Assembly: GCF_900100345.1 (NCBI RefSeq)
Contig: NZ_FMTT01000012.1
Coordinates: 1-64,000, forward strand
From: Paenibacillus tianmuensis
GTDB taxonomy: Bacteria; Bacillota; Bacilli; Paenibacillales; NBRC-103111
Direction of reading: 5' to 3'
Length of the DNA: 64,000 nt
Shown piece by piece: positions 8,372-17,024 of this stretch. The position numbers were made by a program, and so were the translations under genes. The notes under the pieces were generated by a model that was not told where the DNA came from, did not search any database, and was given only the letters and a program-made list of their open reading frames with translations. Each line of letters starts with the position of its first letter. The first letter of the stretch is position 1.

Positions 8372-9819
8372 TTCATGCCGGTGCGGGAGCCGCTCCCCGA
8401 ACCGGAACCTTGCACCGCTGGGGCATCACCTAAAGGAGGCTCTTCATCCGCGCGTCGGCTCAGCAGCCAGACCAGCCCGATTTGCAGCGCGGCCGTTGCC
8501 GCCAGCACCCAGGGAAGCACTTCGCTGCCTGCGGCGCTTGTAAGCCAGACAAGCAGGCCGATCGATACGACACGCCCCCCGTTCAAGAACGTCTCGCGCA
8601 TCACGACCGACTCGACGCGAAGCTGGCCCTTGAGCGGCAGCACGCCGATCAGGCGGTAATAATACGAAGTAATCGTGTTGCCCTGCAGCGGCGCGCAGAT
8701 GGAATAAATGATCATAAAAGCGATTACGGTGCCCAGCGTCAGTTTCCACAAAATGAACCCCGTGCCGATCACGAACCCTATGGTGGAGATGAACATAAAG
8801 GCCTTCGCCTTGGATTCGGTGCCGTAACGGGAAATGAACATCCCCGTGCCGATGCCGAGACTGGCGTACAGCACTCCCAAATAACCGACCAAATCCTCCC
8901 GGCCGACGATCTGAAAAAGCAAAATGTTCGGCAAAAACAGCATCAGTCCCTGAAACAGACCCATAACCGAAAAAGCGATTAGTGAATAGGTCCAATCCCG
9001 GTTTTTGCGCATCAGCAGGCCGACATATTTCAGATAATACGCTTTATGGTGAGAAGCTTTCATCGGGATCTTGAAGCTGCCGAGCGCCGCCAGCAAAAAC
9101 ATGAGGAACGAGATGCCGAAAACGATCGTGTAGCCCTGCAAGCCCTCGAATTGCCGAATGAGAAATCCGGCCAACGCCGGTCCGATCAGTCCTCCGAGCG
9201 TAAACGTGATCATATTGATCGCAAGAAAACGGATGCGGTTCCGGTCCGTCGTAACGTCATACATCAAGGTCAAATAACCTACCCAGTAAAACGAACTCGC
9301 GATGCCGTTCAGCACGGCAAAGAGCACATAATATTGAACCACCAGCTCCCCGGAGAAGACAACGGACAAATAAAACAGCGCAATCATCGCAATGCCCATC
9401 CGGTACGTAACCATGCGGTCCTTGCGCTTGATCATCCAGCCGCCAAGCGCGAATGCCAGCGGCGCCACCGCGTAGTTAATCGCATAGTATGCTCCGTTAA
9501 TTTCAAGGCTGTGGGTCAGCCGCCACAAGTACAGCGTCAAAAAGACACCCGACATCGAAGCTCCGAACTGAAAGCAAAAATGAATAAAGAGTGAAGCGAC
9601 CGCCTCGGCCGACAGCCTCTTTTCTTCCGGTACCGCCGTCTTCCGCGACTCCGCCCAATGCCTGACTGCTTCTCCGAGTCGTAACCCCATCCGAGCCTGG
9701 ACCGCCTCTCCCGGCAAACAGGAGGCGCCCCTGCCCCTCCGTTCGCTCAACATCGATTTTACGACCATTGTATCAGCGGGGACAGCCGTTTGTGAAATCG
9801 CAAACAAGCGCGATTGCAA
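8359..9819 (-). CDS. MFS transporter, substrate unknown
   Basis: A major facilitator protein with about twelve transmembrane helices and the loop 2-3 signature (GGWMIKRKDRMVTYR). The transport core begins near EAVASLFIHFCFQFG; the preceding 70 residues are hydrophilic and unlike the family. Therefore the true start is uncertain: ATGs at 9819, 9768, 9753 and 9690 are all possible, and only 9690 has a GGGAGAGG upstream, at poor spacing. The C-terminus ends in a Gly/Ser repeat. Nothing in the context suggests a substrate. Confidence 0.8.
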   Translation of the reverse strand: MQSRLFAISQTAVPADTMVVKSMLSERRGRGASCLPGEAVQARMGLRLGEAVRHWAESRKTAVPEEKRLSAEAVASLFIHFCFQFGASMSGVFLTLYLWRLTHSLEINGAYYAINYAVAPLAFALGGWMIKRKDRMVTYRMGIAMIALFYLSVVFSGELVVQYYVLFAVLNGIASSFYWVGYLTLMYDVTTDRNRIRFLAINMITFTLGGLIGPALAGFLIRQFEGLQGYTIVFGISFLMFLLAALGSFKIPMKASHHKAYYLKYVGLLMRKNRDWTYSLIAFSVMGLFQGLMLFLPNILLFQIVGREDLVGYLGVLYASLGIGTGMFISRYGTESKAKAFMFISTIGFVIGTGFILWKLTLGTVIAFMIIYSICAPLQGNTITSYYYRLIGVLPLKGQLRVESVVMRETFLNGGRVVSIGLLVWLTSAAGSEVLPWVLAATAALQIGLVWLLSRRADEEPPLGDAPAVQGSGSGSGSRTGMKASS

Positions 9820-9922
9820 GCGTATCCGGTCATTTTTCGCCAGCAGCGGGAGAAGGCCTCGGTCAACCTCCCGTTATTAGCCGTTTCCCCGTGATATACC
9901 CAAAATCTTCACTCCACAAATT

Positions 9923-10255
9923 TCAGTCGCCATATTTATCAACAAACCCGCGCGCAGTTGGGTATTTTGTGAAAAAATCGATTACCCTCTCATTCGTTAT
10001 CTCCGGCCTAAATATAGAAACGTTGGCATCTCTCAGTTTAAGGCCATAGCTATATATTTTTTCCTCCACGTCATCCAAAAGTGACAGGCACATACCATTC
10101 ACAAGCTCCGTGTACTCGTTAATGAGATTTGACAGCTCCCCAGGAATTGCATATTCGAGAATTTCGCCTGTGCAATAATATTCTTTATCTTCGCTATGAC
10201 GATATTCTATTTTTGCATACTCATTGTGATCTTTATCAAAAATATAATCTATCAT
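9923..10255 (-). CDS. Hypothetical protein, 110 residues
   Basis: An acidic, soluble protein rich in Tyr and Glu that I do not recognise. ATG 10255 is chosen because CTGAGG lies six bases upstream; an in-frame GTG at 10318 lacks a usable ribosome site. The size and charge would suit a small immunity or DUF protein, but there is no toxin gene nearby and no function can be assigned. Confidence 0.55.
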   Translation of the reverse strand: MIDYIFDKDHNEYAKIEYRHSEDKEYYCTGEILEYAIPGELSNLINEYTELVNGMCLSLLDDVEEKIYSYGLKLRDANVSIFRPEITNERVIDFFTKYPTARGFVDKYGD

Positions 10256-10339
10256 ATAAATCCTCAGCCCCCTTTGAATGTGCTCGATATTCGCCTTTAT
10301 TCGCGTCAAATCCTTCACTCCGCTGTACCAACCGCCGGT

Positions 10340-11029
10340 TTAATCCAGCTGAATGCCAAATCGCTCCGTTATGCCTTGCTTTCCTTCCTGCGTGATTCGC
10401 ACGGCCCGGCTTTGCTCCTCCCGGTGAAACCAATCCATCGCAAACATCCGCTCAGTCAGCCCTTGCCCAAGTGCGCCGGCCAAATGATGCTCGCGCTCCG
10501 TCCAATCGAGACAGCAGCGGGAGAAAGCCCGCCGCTTCTTGCGAAGCTGCGGCAAATCCAAGCCGAAATCCGCAAAAAATGTTTCGCCGGAAACCGTAAC
10601 GTGAAGCTGCAGGCCGTCTTTCTGCAAATGCCCTGCCCTTAGCAGCGATTCCGTAATGCGTACCGCAGCTTCCCCTGCCAAATGGTCGTAGCACATCCGT
10701 GCGTGACGCAGCTTTTTCATTTGGTCCGATTGCCGTAACGAGACGACAGGCGCCGGCCCGGCAAACGAAAGCAGCTGCTCGATCATTTCCGCGTCGCTCG
10801 CCTGCGCAATCCGGTAATACCGGTGCCGGCCGTGCTTTTCTACCGTTACCGTCCCGATCTCCGCCATTTTAGCCAAATGAAAGCTGGCGGTTTGCGGCGT
10901 GATTCCTGCTGCGGCTGCCAAATTCCCGGCCGGATGGCAGCGGCCGTCCAACAGATGCAGCAGGATGGCCGCCCGGGACGGGTCGCTGATCAGCGAAGCG
11001 ATGGACGAGACATTCCGTTTCATGTTCAT
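10340..11029 (-). CDS. ArsR-family winged-helix regulator
   Basis: A 229-residue DNA-binding protein. Residues about 8-90 form an ArsR-type winged helix (DPSRAAILLHLLDG, then AAAAGITPQTASFHLAKM as recognition helix, then HGRHRYYRI wing). No ArsR metal box (ELCVCDL) is present, so metal sensing is unlikely. The extra C-terminal 130 residues include RHARMCYDHLAGEAAV, a segment common in longer ArsR regulators, and are of unknown ligand. It is transcribed divergently from the flavin-reductase-fold gene, which is a likely target. Confidence 0.85.
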   Translation of the reverse strand: MNMKRNVSSIASLISDPSRAAILLHLLDGRCHPAGNLAAAAGITPQTASFHLAKMAEIGTVTVEKHGRHRYYRIAQASDAEMIEQLLSFAGPAPVVSLRQSDQMKKLRHARMCYDHLAGEAAVRITESLLRAGHLQKDGLQLHVTVSGETFFADFGLDLPQLRKKRRAFSRCCLDWTEREHHLAGALGQGLTERMFAMDWFHREEQSRAVRITQEGKQGITERFGIQLD

Positions 11030-11156
11030 CGTAACCCTCCTTTTTATTGCATTTCACATTTCGATGATAATGGAAACGTCTATGAATTACAATGATTTAG
11101 GAACCGTTATCCTGAAATTCCTATCGGACTATGACAACCATCGGAGGTAATGAAGC

Positions 11157-11789
11157 ATGAATACGAAAGTATCCCCTACGGAATCAAGCCATCTGAACAT
11201 TCAGCCTAAAATTTTATACTACGGCATGCCCGTTATTCTCGCTACGACGCTGAACGAAGACGGCACGACCAACATCAGCCCCCTTTCTTCGTCATGGGCG
11301 CTAGGACGGTATTTGGTGCTCGGCATGGGCTTAGGCGGGCAAGGCATGGATAACCTGCAGCGGACGCCGGAGCTGGTCGTCAACGTCCCCGACGCCGCCA
11401 TGTGGCAGCAGGTCGAAAAATTGGGCTCGCTCACTGGAAAACATCCGATGCCGGACTACAAAGCGCAGATGGGCTACCGCTACGAGCCGGATAAATTCAC
11501 CGCGGCCGGGCTTACGCCGGCCGTTTCGCTGTCCGTTAAACCGCAGCGAATCGCGGAATGCCCGCTGCAAATCGAATGCACCGTCAAGAAGATTACGTAC
11601 CCGGAGTATGCGCCGATGTTTGCTATCGTCGAAACCGAAGCGGTGCAAATCCACGCTCTCCCGGATATCGTGAAGAAGACGGGCAGCGATCATATCGACC
11701 CTTCCCGCTGGAACCCGCTGATCTACAACTTCCGTCATTACTTTGGGCTCGGTGATCGCCTAGGCAACAATTACCGTGCCGAAGTATAG
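11157..11789 (+). CDS. Flavin reductase-like (FMN-binding split barrel) protein
   Basis: A 210-residue protein of the flavin-reductase/DIM6 family: ATTLNEDGTTNISPLSSSWAL and NVPDAAMW are typical FMN-pocket segments. It probably reduces or binds flavin; the physiological substrate is unknown. CGGAGGTAATGAAGC precedes the ATG. Its divergent partner at 10340-11029 is a probable regulator. Confidence 0.8.
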   Translation: MNTKVSPTESSHLNIQPKILYYGMPVILATTLNEDGTTNISPLSSSWALGRYLVLGMGLGGQGMDNLQRTPELVVNVPDAAMWQQVEKLGSLTGKHPMPDYKAQMGYRYEPDKFTAAGLTPAVSLSVKPQRIAECPLQIECTVKKITYPEYAPMFAIVETEAVQIHALPDIVKKTGSDHIDPSRWNPLIYNFRHYFGLGDRLGNNYRAEV

Positions 11790-11850
11790 CGCCCAAGCCT
11801 ACAAGCCCTACAAGCCGCAAGTTGACATCCCTGACACTCCACAAAGCACA

Positions 11851-11894
11851 AAAAATCAAGGCACCGCCCGACAGGGGCAGATGCCTTGATTTTT
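11851..11894. terminator. Bidirectional terminator
   Basis: AAAAATCAAGGCA at 11851-11863 and TGCCTTGATTTTT at 11882-11894 form a perfect 13-bp stem with A- and T-runs on the two sides. It sits between the converging flavin-reductase-like and solute-binding protein genes. Confidence 0.85.
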
Positions 11895-11902
11895 CAACCT
11901 TC

Positions 11903-13207
11903 TTATTTCTTCAGGCTATCCCAGATTTGCTGGAATTCCGTCAGCATTTGATCCTTCGTTTTTTGCTTCGCGACGTAGGCCTGCATCGTGGAAGCAAACT
12001 TTTTGCTGGACGCTTCGCCGCCCGGGAATTTAAACCAGTTCCAGCTCAGCGTTTTATTTTCTTTGATGTATTTCATCAGATCGGCAGCGAGCGGTCCGAG
12101 AATTTTCTCGTCGCCTTGGATGTTGGTGAAGGCCGGGATGAACTTGAATTCTTCCACCATGTACTTTTTACCCATATCCGAAGTCACGAGCCAGTTCAGG
12201 AACTTTTTCGCTTCTTCTTTGTTCGGGGAATTTTTATTGATTACCCAGTTGTTCGGCACGCCGACCGGCAGCTTGTCGTTCGCTGCAGCATCGTCGGAGA
12301 TCGGCATCGGCAGGAAGCCGACCTTCAGGTTCGGGTTCGTTTGTGTCAGCTGCAATTGCGTCCAGTTGCCCTGCTGCGTCATCGCCGCTTTGCCGGTAGC
12401 GAACTCGGTCACCTGCGTTTTATAATCGGTTTGAAGCGGGTTCTTGTTGCCGTACTGGAGCTGCAGATCGAACAGCTTCGCCCAATTTTCGAACACCGGG
12501 TCGCCCGGAATTTTCGCCGTGCCTTTGTTCAGGCCGTTAATGAACACATTCGGATCTTTCTGATAAGCGAACGGCAAGTTCACGAAGTGGTTCCCAAGCA
12601 CCCACCATTCAGCATAGCCGTTCACGAACGGCGTAACGCCTTTGGCTTGCAGTTTCTTCGCCGCGTCTTCAAGCTGCGGCAACGTTTTCGGCAGCTCGGT
12701 GATGCCGGCTTGGGCGAACAAGTCTTTGTTATACAGGAAGCCGTAGCCTTCCAGGTTAAGCGGCTGGCCGTACAGCTTGCCGTCTTTGGTCATCGGCTCT
12801 TTGGAAACCGGCACCAGATCTTTTACCCAAGGCTGATCGGACAAGTCTTCCAGATGCTCGATCCACTTGTCCAAATCGGAGAAGCCGCCGTTGTTGAAAA
12901 TATCCGGTTTGTCCCCGGAGTTGAATTTCGCCATCAGCGCCGCGCCGTAGTCCGCACCGCCGCCGACCGTATCGATTTGGATTTTGACGCCCGGGTTTTG
13001 TTTCTCGTACTCGGCCTTCAGCTTGGCAAGCGGTTCCGCAATTTCGACCTTGAATTGGAACATTTTCAGCGTGACGTTTTTGCCTCCAGCCGCACCGCCT
13101 CCGGCGTTCGTTCCGCTTGGCGCTTCCTCTTTCTTCGCGCAGCCCGCGATGAGCGACATCAGCATAACCGCCGCCATGCCGGCGCTCGCAACCTTGTTCA
13201 TTTTCAT
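11903..13207 (-). CDS. Sugar ABC transporter solute-binding lipoprotein
   Basis: A 434-residue extracellular binding lipoprotein with signal peptide and lipobox LIAGC (Cys at about 23), then a Gly/Ala linker. The family-1 solute-binding fold follows (PDIFNNGGFSDLDKWIE, YGQPLNLEGYGFLYNKDLF, GKAAMTQQGNW). It captures an oligosaccharide for the two permeases upstream. No ATPase gene is present, as usual for this class, which shares MsmX-type ATPases. GGAGGTTACATC precedes the ATG. Confidence 0.92.
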   Translation of the reverse strand: MKMNKVASAGMAAVMLMSLIAGCAKKEEAPSGTNAGGGAAGGKNVTLKMFQFKVEIAEPLAKLKAEYEKQNPGVKIQIDTVGGGADYGAALMAKFNSGDKPDIFNNGGFSDLDKWIEHLEDLSDQPWVKDLVPVSKEPMTKDGKLYGQPLNLEGYGFLYNKDLFAQAGITELPKTLPQLEDAAKKLQAKGVTPFVNGYAEWWVLGNHFVNLPFAYQKDPNVFINGLNKGTAKIPGDPVFENWAKLFDLQLQYGNKNPLQTDYKTQVTEFATGKAAMTQQGNWTQLQLTQTNPNLKVGFLPMPISDDAAANDKLPVGVPNNWVINKNSPNKEEAKKFLNWLVTSDMGKKYMVEEFKFIPAFTNIQGDEKILGPLAADLMKYIKENKTLSWNWFKFPGGEASSKKFASTMQAYVAKQKTKDQMLTEFQQIWDSLKK

Positions 13208-13347
13208 GATGTAACCTCCCTTATTTCATACTGCTGTTTGTCTGTTCGTTTCATTTGTATTGTATAAAATGCCCCGCCTTTCGAACACGTACTATATTGA
13301 ACGAAAAGGTGGAACATTTTGAACAACCGCTTACATAACCATTCTTG

Positions 13348-14184
13348 TCAGCCTTTGACCGATCCGGCCGTAATCCCTTCGATAATAAACCGTTGCATCG
13401 ACAAGAAGAAGGCGACCATCGGAATAACGCCGAGTACGAGCGCGGCAAGCGCCATATCCCATTGCTTCGTATATTGGCCGAAGAACGAATAGGTGGCCAG
13501 CGGAATCGTCCGCAGGTCCGGGCTGTTCAGCACGAGCAGCGGCAGCAGGAAGTCGTTCCAAATCCACAAGCTGTTGAGCAGTATAACCGTGACGCTCATC
13601 GGCTTAAGCAGCGGAAAAATAATTTTCCAGAACACGCCGTAGGGGCTGCAGCCGTCCACGGTGGCGGATTCCTCGATTTCCCGGGGAATAGCCTTGATGA
13701 AGCCGTGATACAAAAATACGGTCAGCGAAATCCCGAAGCCGAAGTAAGAGAAGATCAGTCCGAGCTTGCTATCCATTAAGCCGACCGAGCTTGCCACCTT
13801 GACGAGCGGGATCATGATCGACTGGAACGGGATAACCATCGCGGCCACGAAGGCGAGGAACAGCAGATTGTTGAACTTCGACGGGAACCGCACCAGCCGG
13901 TAAGCGGCCATGGAACCGATCACCACAAGCCCCAAGTTGCTGAAAACGGTAATAATCAGCGAGTTCGTAAATACTTTCGGAAAGTTCATGATGCCCCACA
14001 CTTTGACATAGTTGTCGAAGTTGAGCGATTTCGGCAGATTCGCCGAATTGACCAGCAGATCTCCGAAGGATTTCATCGAGTTGACGATAACAAAATAGAA
14101 CGGCACGAGGAAAAGCAGGGCAAGCACAATGCCAAACAGCTCCAAGGCGAAGGTACGCAGATTGTAACTTTTGGACGTGTCCAT
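13348..14184 (-). CDS. Carbohydrate ABC permease (MalG/CUT1 type)
   Basis: A 278-residue inner-membrane permease with six transmembrane segments and the EAA loop (EIEESATVDGCSPYGVFWKIIFP) that contacts the ATPase. AGGAGG lies upstream. Its ATG overlaps the stop of the first permease gene (TAATG), so translation is coupled. A 140-bp gap separates it from the binding protein gene. Confidence 0.92.
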   Translation of the reverse strand: MDTSKSYNLRTFALELFGIVLALLFLVPFYFVIVNSMKSFGDLLVNSANLPKSLNFDNYVKVWGIMNFPKVFTNSLIITVFSNLGLVVIGSMAAYRLVRFPSKFNNLLFLAFVAAMVIPFQSIMIPLVKVASSVGLMDSKLGLIFSYFGFGISLTVFLYHGFIKAIPREIEESATVDGCSPYGVFWKIIFPLLKPMSVTVILLNSLWIWNDFLLPLLVLNSPDLRTIPLATYSFFGQYTKQWDMALAALVLGVIPMVAFFLSMQRFIIEGITAGSVKG

Positions 14185-15068
14185 TACACTTCAACCTCCT
14201 TTTTCTTCGTGACGGACACTTGAATGAGCGTAATGAGCGCAACCACGATGAAGAAAATAAAGGCCTTCGCCGTTCCTAAGCCGTAACGGTTGTTGCGGAA
14301 CGCTTCTTCATAAATATTGAGCGCCACGGATTGCGTCGAGTTGAACGGTCCGCCCTGTGTCAAGGATACGTTCAGATCGTACATTTTGAACGCCCAGGAG
14401 ATCGTCAGAAACAAACACACGGTAACCGAAGGCATGATCATCGGGATCGTAATGTGGCGCAGCGCTTGCCAGCGCGTAGCCCCATCGATGGTCGCCGCTT
14501 CCGTCAGCTCTTTCGGCACGTTCGCCAAGCCGGCGATATAAATGACCATCAAATAACCGGCCGTCTGCCATACGCTGACGATAATGAGTCCCCAGAACGC
14601 CGTCGGAGCATCTCCGAGCCACGGGAGCTGGAAGAAGGCGATTTGGGTAAGCTCGCCAATGGTCGAGAACCCTTTGATGAAAATAAACTGCCAGATGAAC
14701 CCGAGCAGCAGCCCGCCGATGACATTCGGCAGGAAGAAGACCGTCCGCAGCACGTTCCGCGTTTTGAGCGCCTGGGACAGCAGCAGTGCCAGACCGAAGC
14801 CGAGCAGATTCGCCAGCAGGACGTTCGTCACGGTGAACCGCGTCGTAAACCAGAACGCTTTATGGAAATCTTTATCCGTCGTCAGGATATGTTTGAAATT
14901 GTCGAGGCCGATCCATTTGACGTTCGACGTTACCCCGTTCCATTCTGTGAACGAATAATACATGCTCATCAGAAACGGAACAAGGACAATGAGGCTGAAG
15001 AACAGAAAGGCCGGGCCGACAAAGACGAATTGCTGAAGCATGCCGGATAGCCGCTGTTTCGCTTTCAT
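14184..15068 (-). CDS. Carbohydrate ABC permease (MalF/CUT1 type)
   Basis: A 294-residue permease; start 15068 follows AAAGGGGGAAAATCC. It has six hydrophobic segments and an EAA motif (ELTEAATIDGATRWQALRHI). It is the first gene of the permease-permease-binding-protein set. It diverges from yesM-like 15237, which with its AraC-type partner probably controls this transporter. Confidence 0.92.
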   Translation of the reverse strand: MKAKQRLSGMLQQFVFVGPAFLFFSLIVLVPFLMSMYYSFTEWNGVTSNVKWIGLDNFKHILTTDKDFHKAFWFTTRFTVTNVLLANLLGFGLALLLSQALKTRNVLRTVFFLPNVIGGLLLGFIWQFIFIKGFSTIGELTQIAFFQLPWLGDAPTAFWGLIIVSVWQTAGYLMVIYIAGLANVPKELTEAATIDGATRWQALRHITIPMIMPSVTVCLFLTISWAFKMYDLNVSLTQGGPFNSTQSVALNIYEEAFRNNRYGLGTAKAFIFFIVVALITLIQVSVTKKKEVEV

Positions 15069-15236
15069 GGATTTTCCCCCTTTATTTCTTACCATTTGCA
15101 GGCCAAGCTGAAAGTATACCCCCAGTATATAAGCCTCAAAAAGCAAAGAACACGCACTCTAGTGACGTATCAGGTGGAATTTATTGACCTCAACTGGTAC
15201 AATAATGGCGCCGACATTTGCATGGAGGGAATCGCG

Positions 15237-17024
15237 ATGATCCGTAACAGCATCCGGAATAAACTAATTGTGTTTCTGCTTGCGGCCACCATATTGCCGA
15301 TTTCCACTTCCATCGTCATGACGTACTATTTTACGAAGCAAAATATAACCCGGGAAACGCTCCAGACGAATTCTAACCTGATCTATCAAGGCAAAACGAA
15401 CATTATTAATTATTTGAACGGCATTCATCAGGCCTCGCTAACGGTGTATAACGACATTGATTTTTATGGAGCGATCGAAGCCGGGGCCTCCGATTACAAG
15501 AGCCGCAACGAAATCGTCCGGGGTCTCCAAAGCATCGCCAATACCGTGAAGGATATCCAGCAGGTATACTTGTATATCGCCCAAACGGATAAATCGTACC
15601 TGTGGACCCAAGGGAACATCTACCGCAACGAAACGAACGAGCCGAAATTCATTCCTCCCGTCAGCCGGACGGAGGATGTCACTTTGGAGCCGACGCACCC
15701 GAGCCATCTGTACGGAACGAGCGGCTTCGGCCCGTTGCCTCCGGCTCCCGCGATCAGCCTGCACCGGAAGGTTGTCAATGCCGTGACCATAAAAAACTTC
15801 GGCATTTTATCGATTGACTTTAACTTGAGTATGCTCTCTTCCATCTGCGAGCAGCTTTATAAAAAAGGAGAAGAGCAGCTTTACATTTTGGACAATCAAG
15901 GCCACGTTGTTTACGGCCCCGGGCCGGCCGGAACCCGGATCGACGAGCCTTGGGTGACCCATCTGCTCAGCTTGTCCGAACCGAGCGGAAGCTTCGAATC
16001 GGACAGCGGCGAATTCAAGGGCATTCAACTGTACGAGCGCATGACGACGCCTTATATGGAATGGACGCTCGTCAAGCGGATTCCGTATGACCGGCTGTAC
16101 AGCAACGCCAGACAGCTGACGGAAATCAACACACTCATTTTGATCGGGTTCCTTGTGGTGGTCATTTCCGCGACGCTGTACATTTCGTTCCACTTTACCG
16201 CGCCGATCAAAAAGCTGATCGGATATATCGGAAAAATTCAATCCGGCAATATGCAGGTCGATATTCACGTCAAAGGAAACGACGAGTTCGGCATTCTCGC
16301 GAATCGCTTCCGCATTATGATGCAGACGATCAACAACCTGATCACGCAGGAATACAAGCTGGAGCTGGCCAACAAGACGAATCAGCTGAAGGCGCTGCAG
16401 GCGCAAATTAATCCGCACTTCTTGTACAACTCGCTGCAATCGATCGGAACGCTTGCCTTGCAGCACGATGCGCCGCGAATTTATTCGCTTCTGTCGTCTC
16501 TGGCCAAGATGATGCGCTACAGCATGAATACCAGCGTTGCCATCGTTCCGTTTGACAGCGAAGTAAAGCATGTCCGCTCCTATATGGAGCTGCAGATGCA
16601 GCGCTTTGAGCATCAATTAACCGTGGAGTACGACATTGACGCAAACACCCTCCAGGTCCCCGTGCCCAAGATGATCCTGCAGCCGATTGTGGAAAACTAC
16701 TTTAAGCATGGGTTCGACTCAGGACAAAATACGGGAAAATTGCTGATCGCAAGCCGCGTGGCGGAAGACGGACGCATGGAAGTGACGGTGGCGGACAATG
16801 GGAAAGGGATCGCGGAGGAAGAACTGCAGCGCCTGAAAGCGAGACTCGGTTCGCCATCGGAACATCTGCAGGAAGAGGACAGCATCGGACTGATCAATGT
16901 GGTATCGCGTCTGCGGCTCTATTACAACCATGAAGCGGACATGAGGGTCGAGCATCACAAGCCTTACGGCGTTAAGGTAACGATCCTTATGCCCATGCAT
17001 ATGAAGGAGAACGGGGAGCTATGA
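15237..17024 (+). CDS. YesM-like sensor histidine kinase
   Basis: A 595-residue membrane kinase. Start 15237 is set by GGAGGGAATCGCG. An N-terminal transmembrane segment is followed by a large extracellular sensor (about 35-290), a second transmembrane segment and HAMP (APIKKLIGYIGKIQSGN). The LytS/YesM-type kinase core follows, with phospho-His in QINPHFLYNSLQSIG and N/G boxes (ILQPIVENYFKHG, VADNGKGI). It probably senses a carbohydrate at the cell surface and acts on the downstream AraC-type regulator. Confidence 0.92.
   Translation: MIRNSIRNKLIVFLLAATILPISTSIVMTYYFTKQNITRETLQTNSNLIYQGKTNIINYLNGIHQASLTVYNDIDFYGAIEAGASDYKSRNEIVRGLQSIANTVKDIQQVYLYIAQTDKSYLWTQGNIYRNETNEPKFIPPVSRTEDVTLEPTHPSHLYGTSGFGPLPPAPAISLHRKVVNAVTIKNFGILSIDFNLSMLSSICEQLYKKGEEQLYILDNQGHVVYGPGPAGTRIDEPWVTHLLSLSEPSGSFESDSGEFKGIQLYERMTTPYMEWTLVKRIPYDRLYSNARQLTEINTLILIGFLVVVISATLYISFHFTAPIKKLIGYIGKIQSGNMQVDIHVKGNDEFGILANRFRIMMQTINNLITQEYKLELANKTNQLKALQAQINPHFLYNSLQSIGTLALQHDAPRIYSLLSSLAKMMRYSMNTSVAIVPFDSEVKHVRSYMELQMQRFEHQLTVEYDIDANTLQVPVPKMILQPIVENYFKHGFDSGQNTGKLLIASRVAEDGRMEVTVADNGKGIAEEELQRLKARLGSPSEHLQEEDSIGLINVVSRLRLYYNHEADMRVEHHKPYGVKVTILMPMHMKENGEL

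Noticed and set aside
11822-13267. 481-codon open frame on the plus strand
   Set aside because: It is antisense to the solute-binding protein gene, has no ribosome site and encodes a low-complexity Arg/His/Phe-rich product; it is a shadow of the real gene.
14331-15050. 239-codon open frame on the plus strand
   Set aside because: It is antisense to the MalF-type permease, with composition typical of a reverse-strand shadow.
15807-16616. 269-codon open frame on the minus strand
   Set aside because: It is antisense to the YesM kinase core; no start signals and no recognisable motifs.
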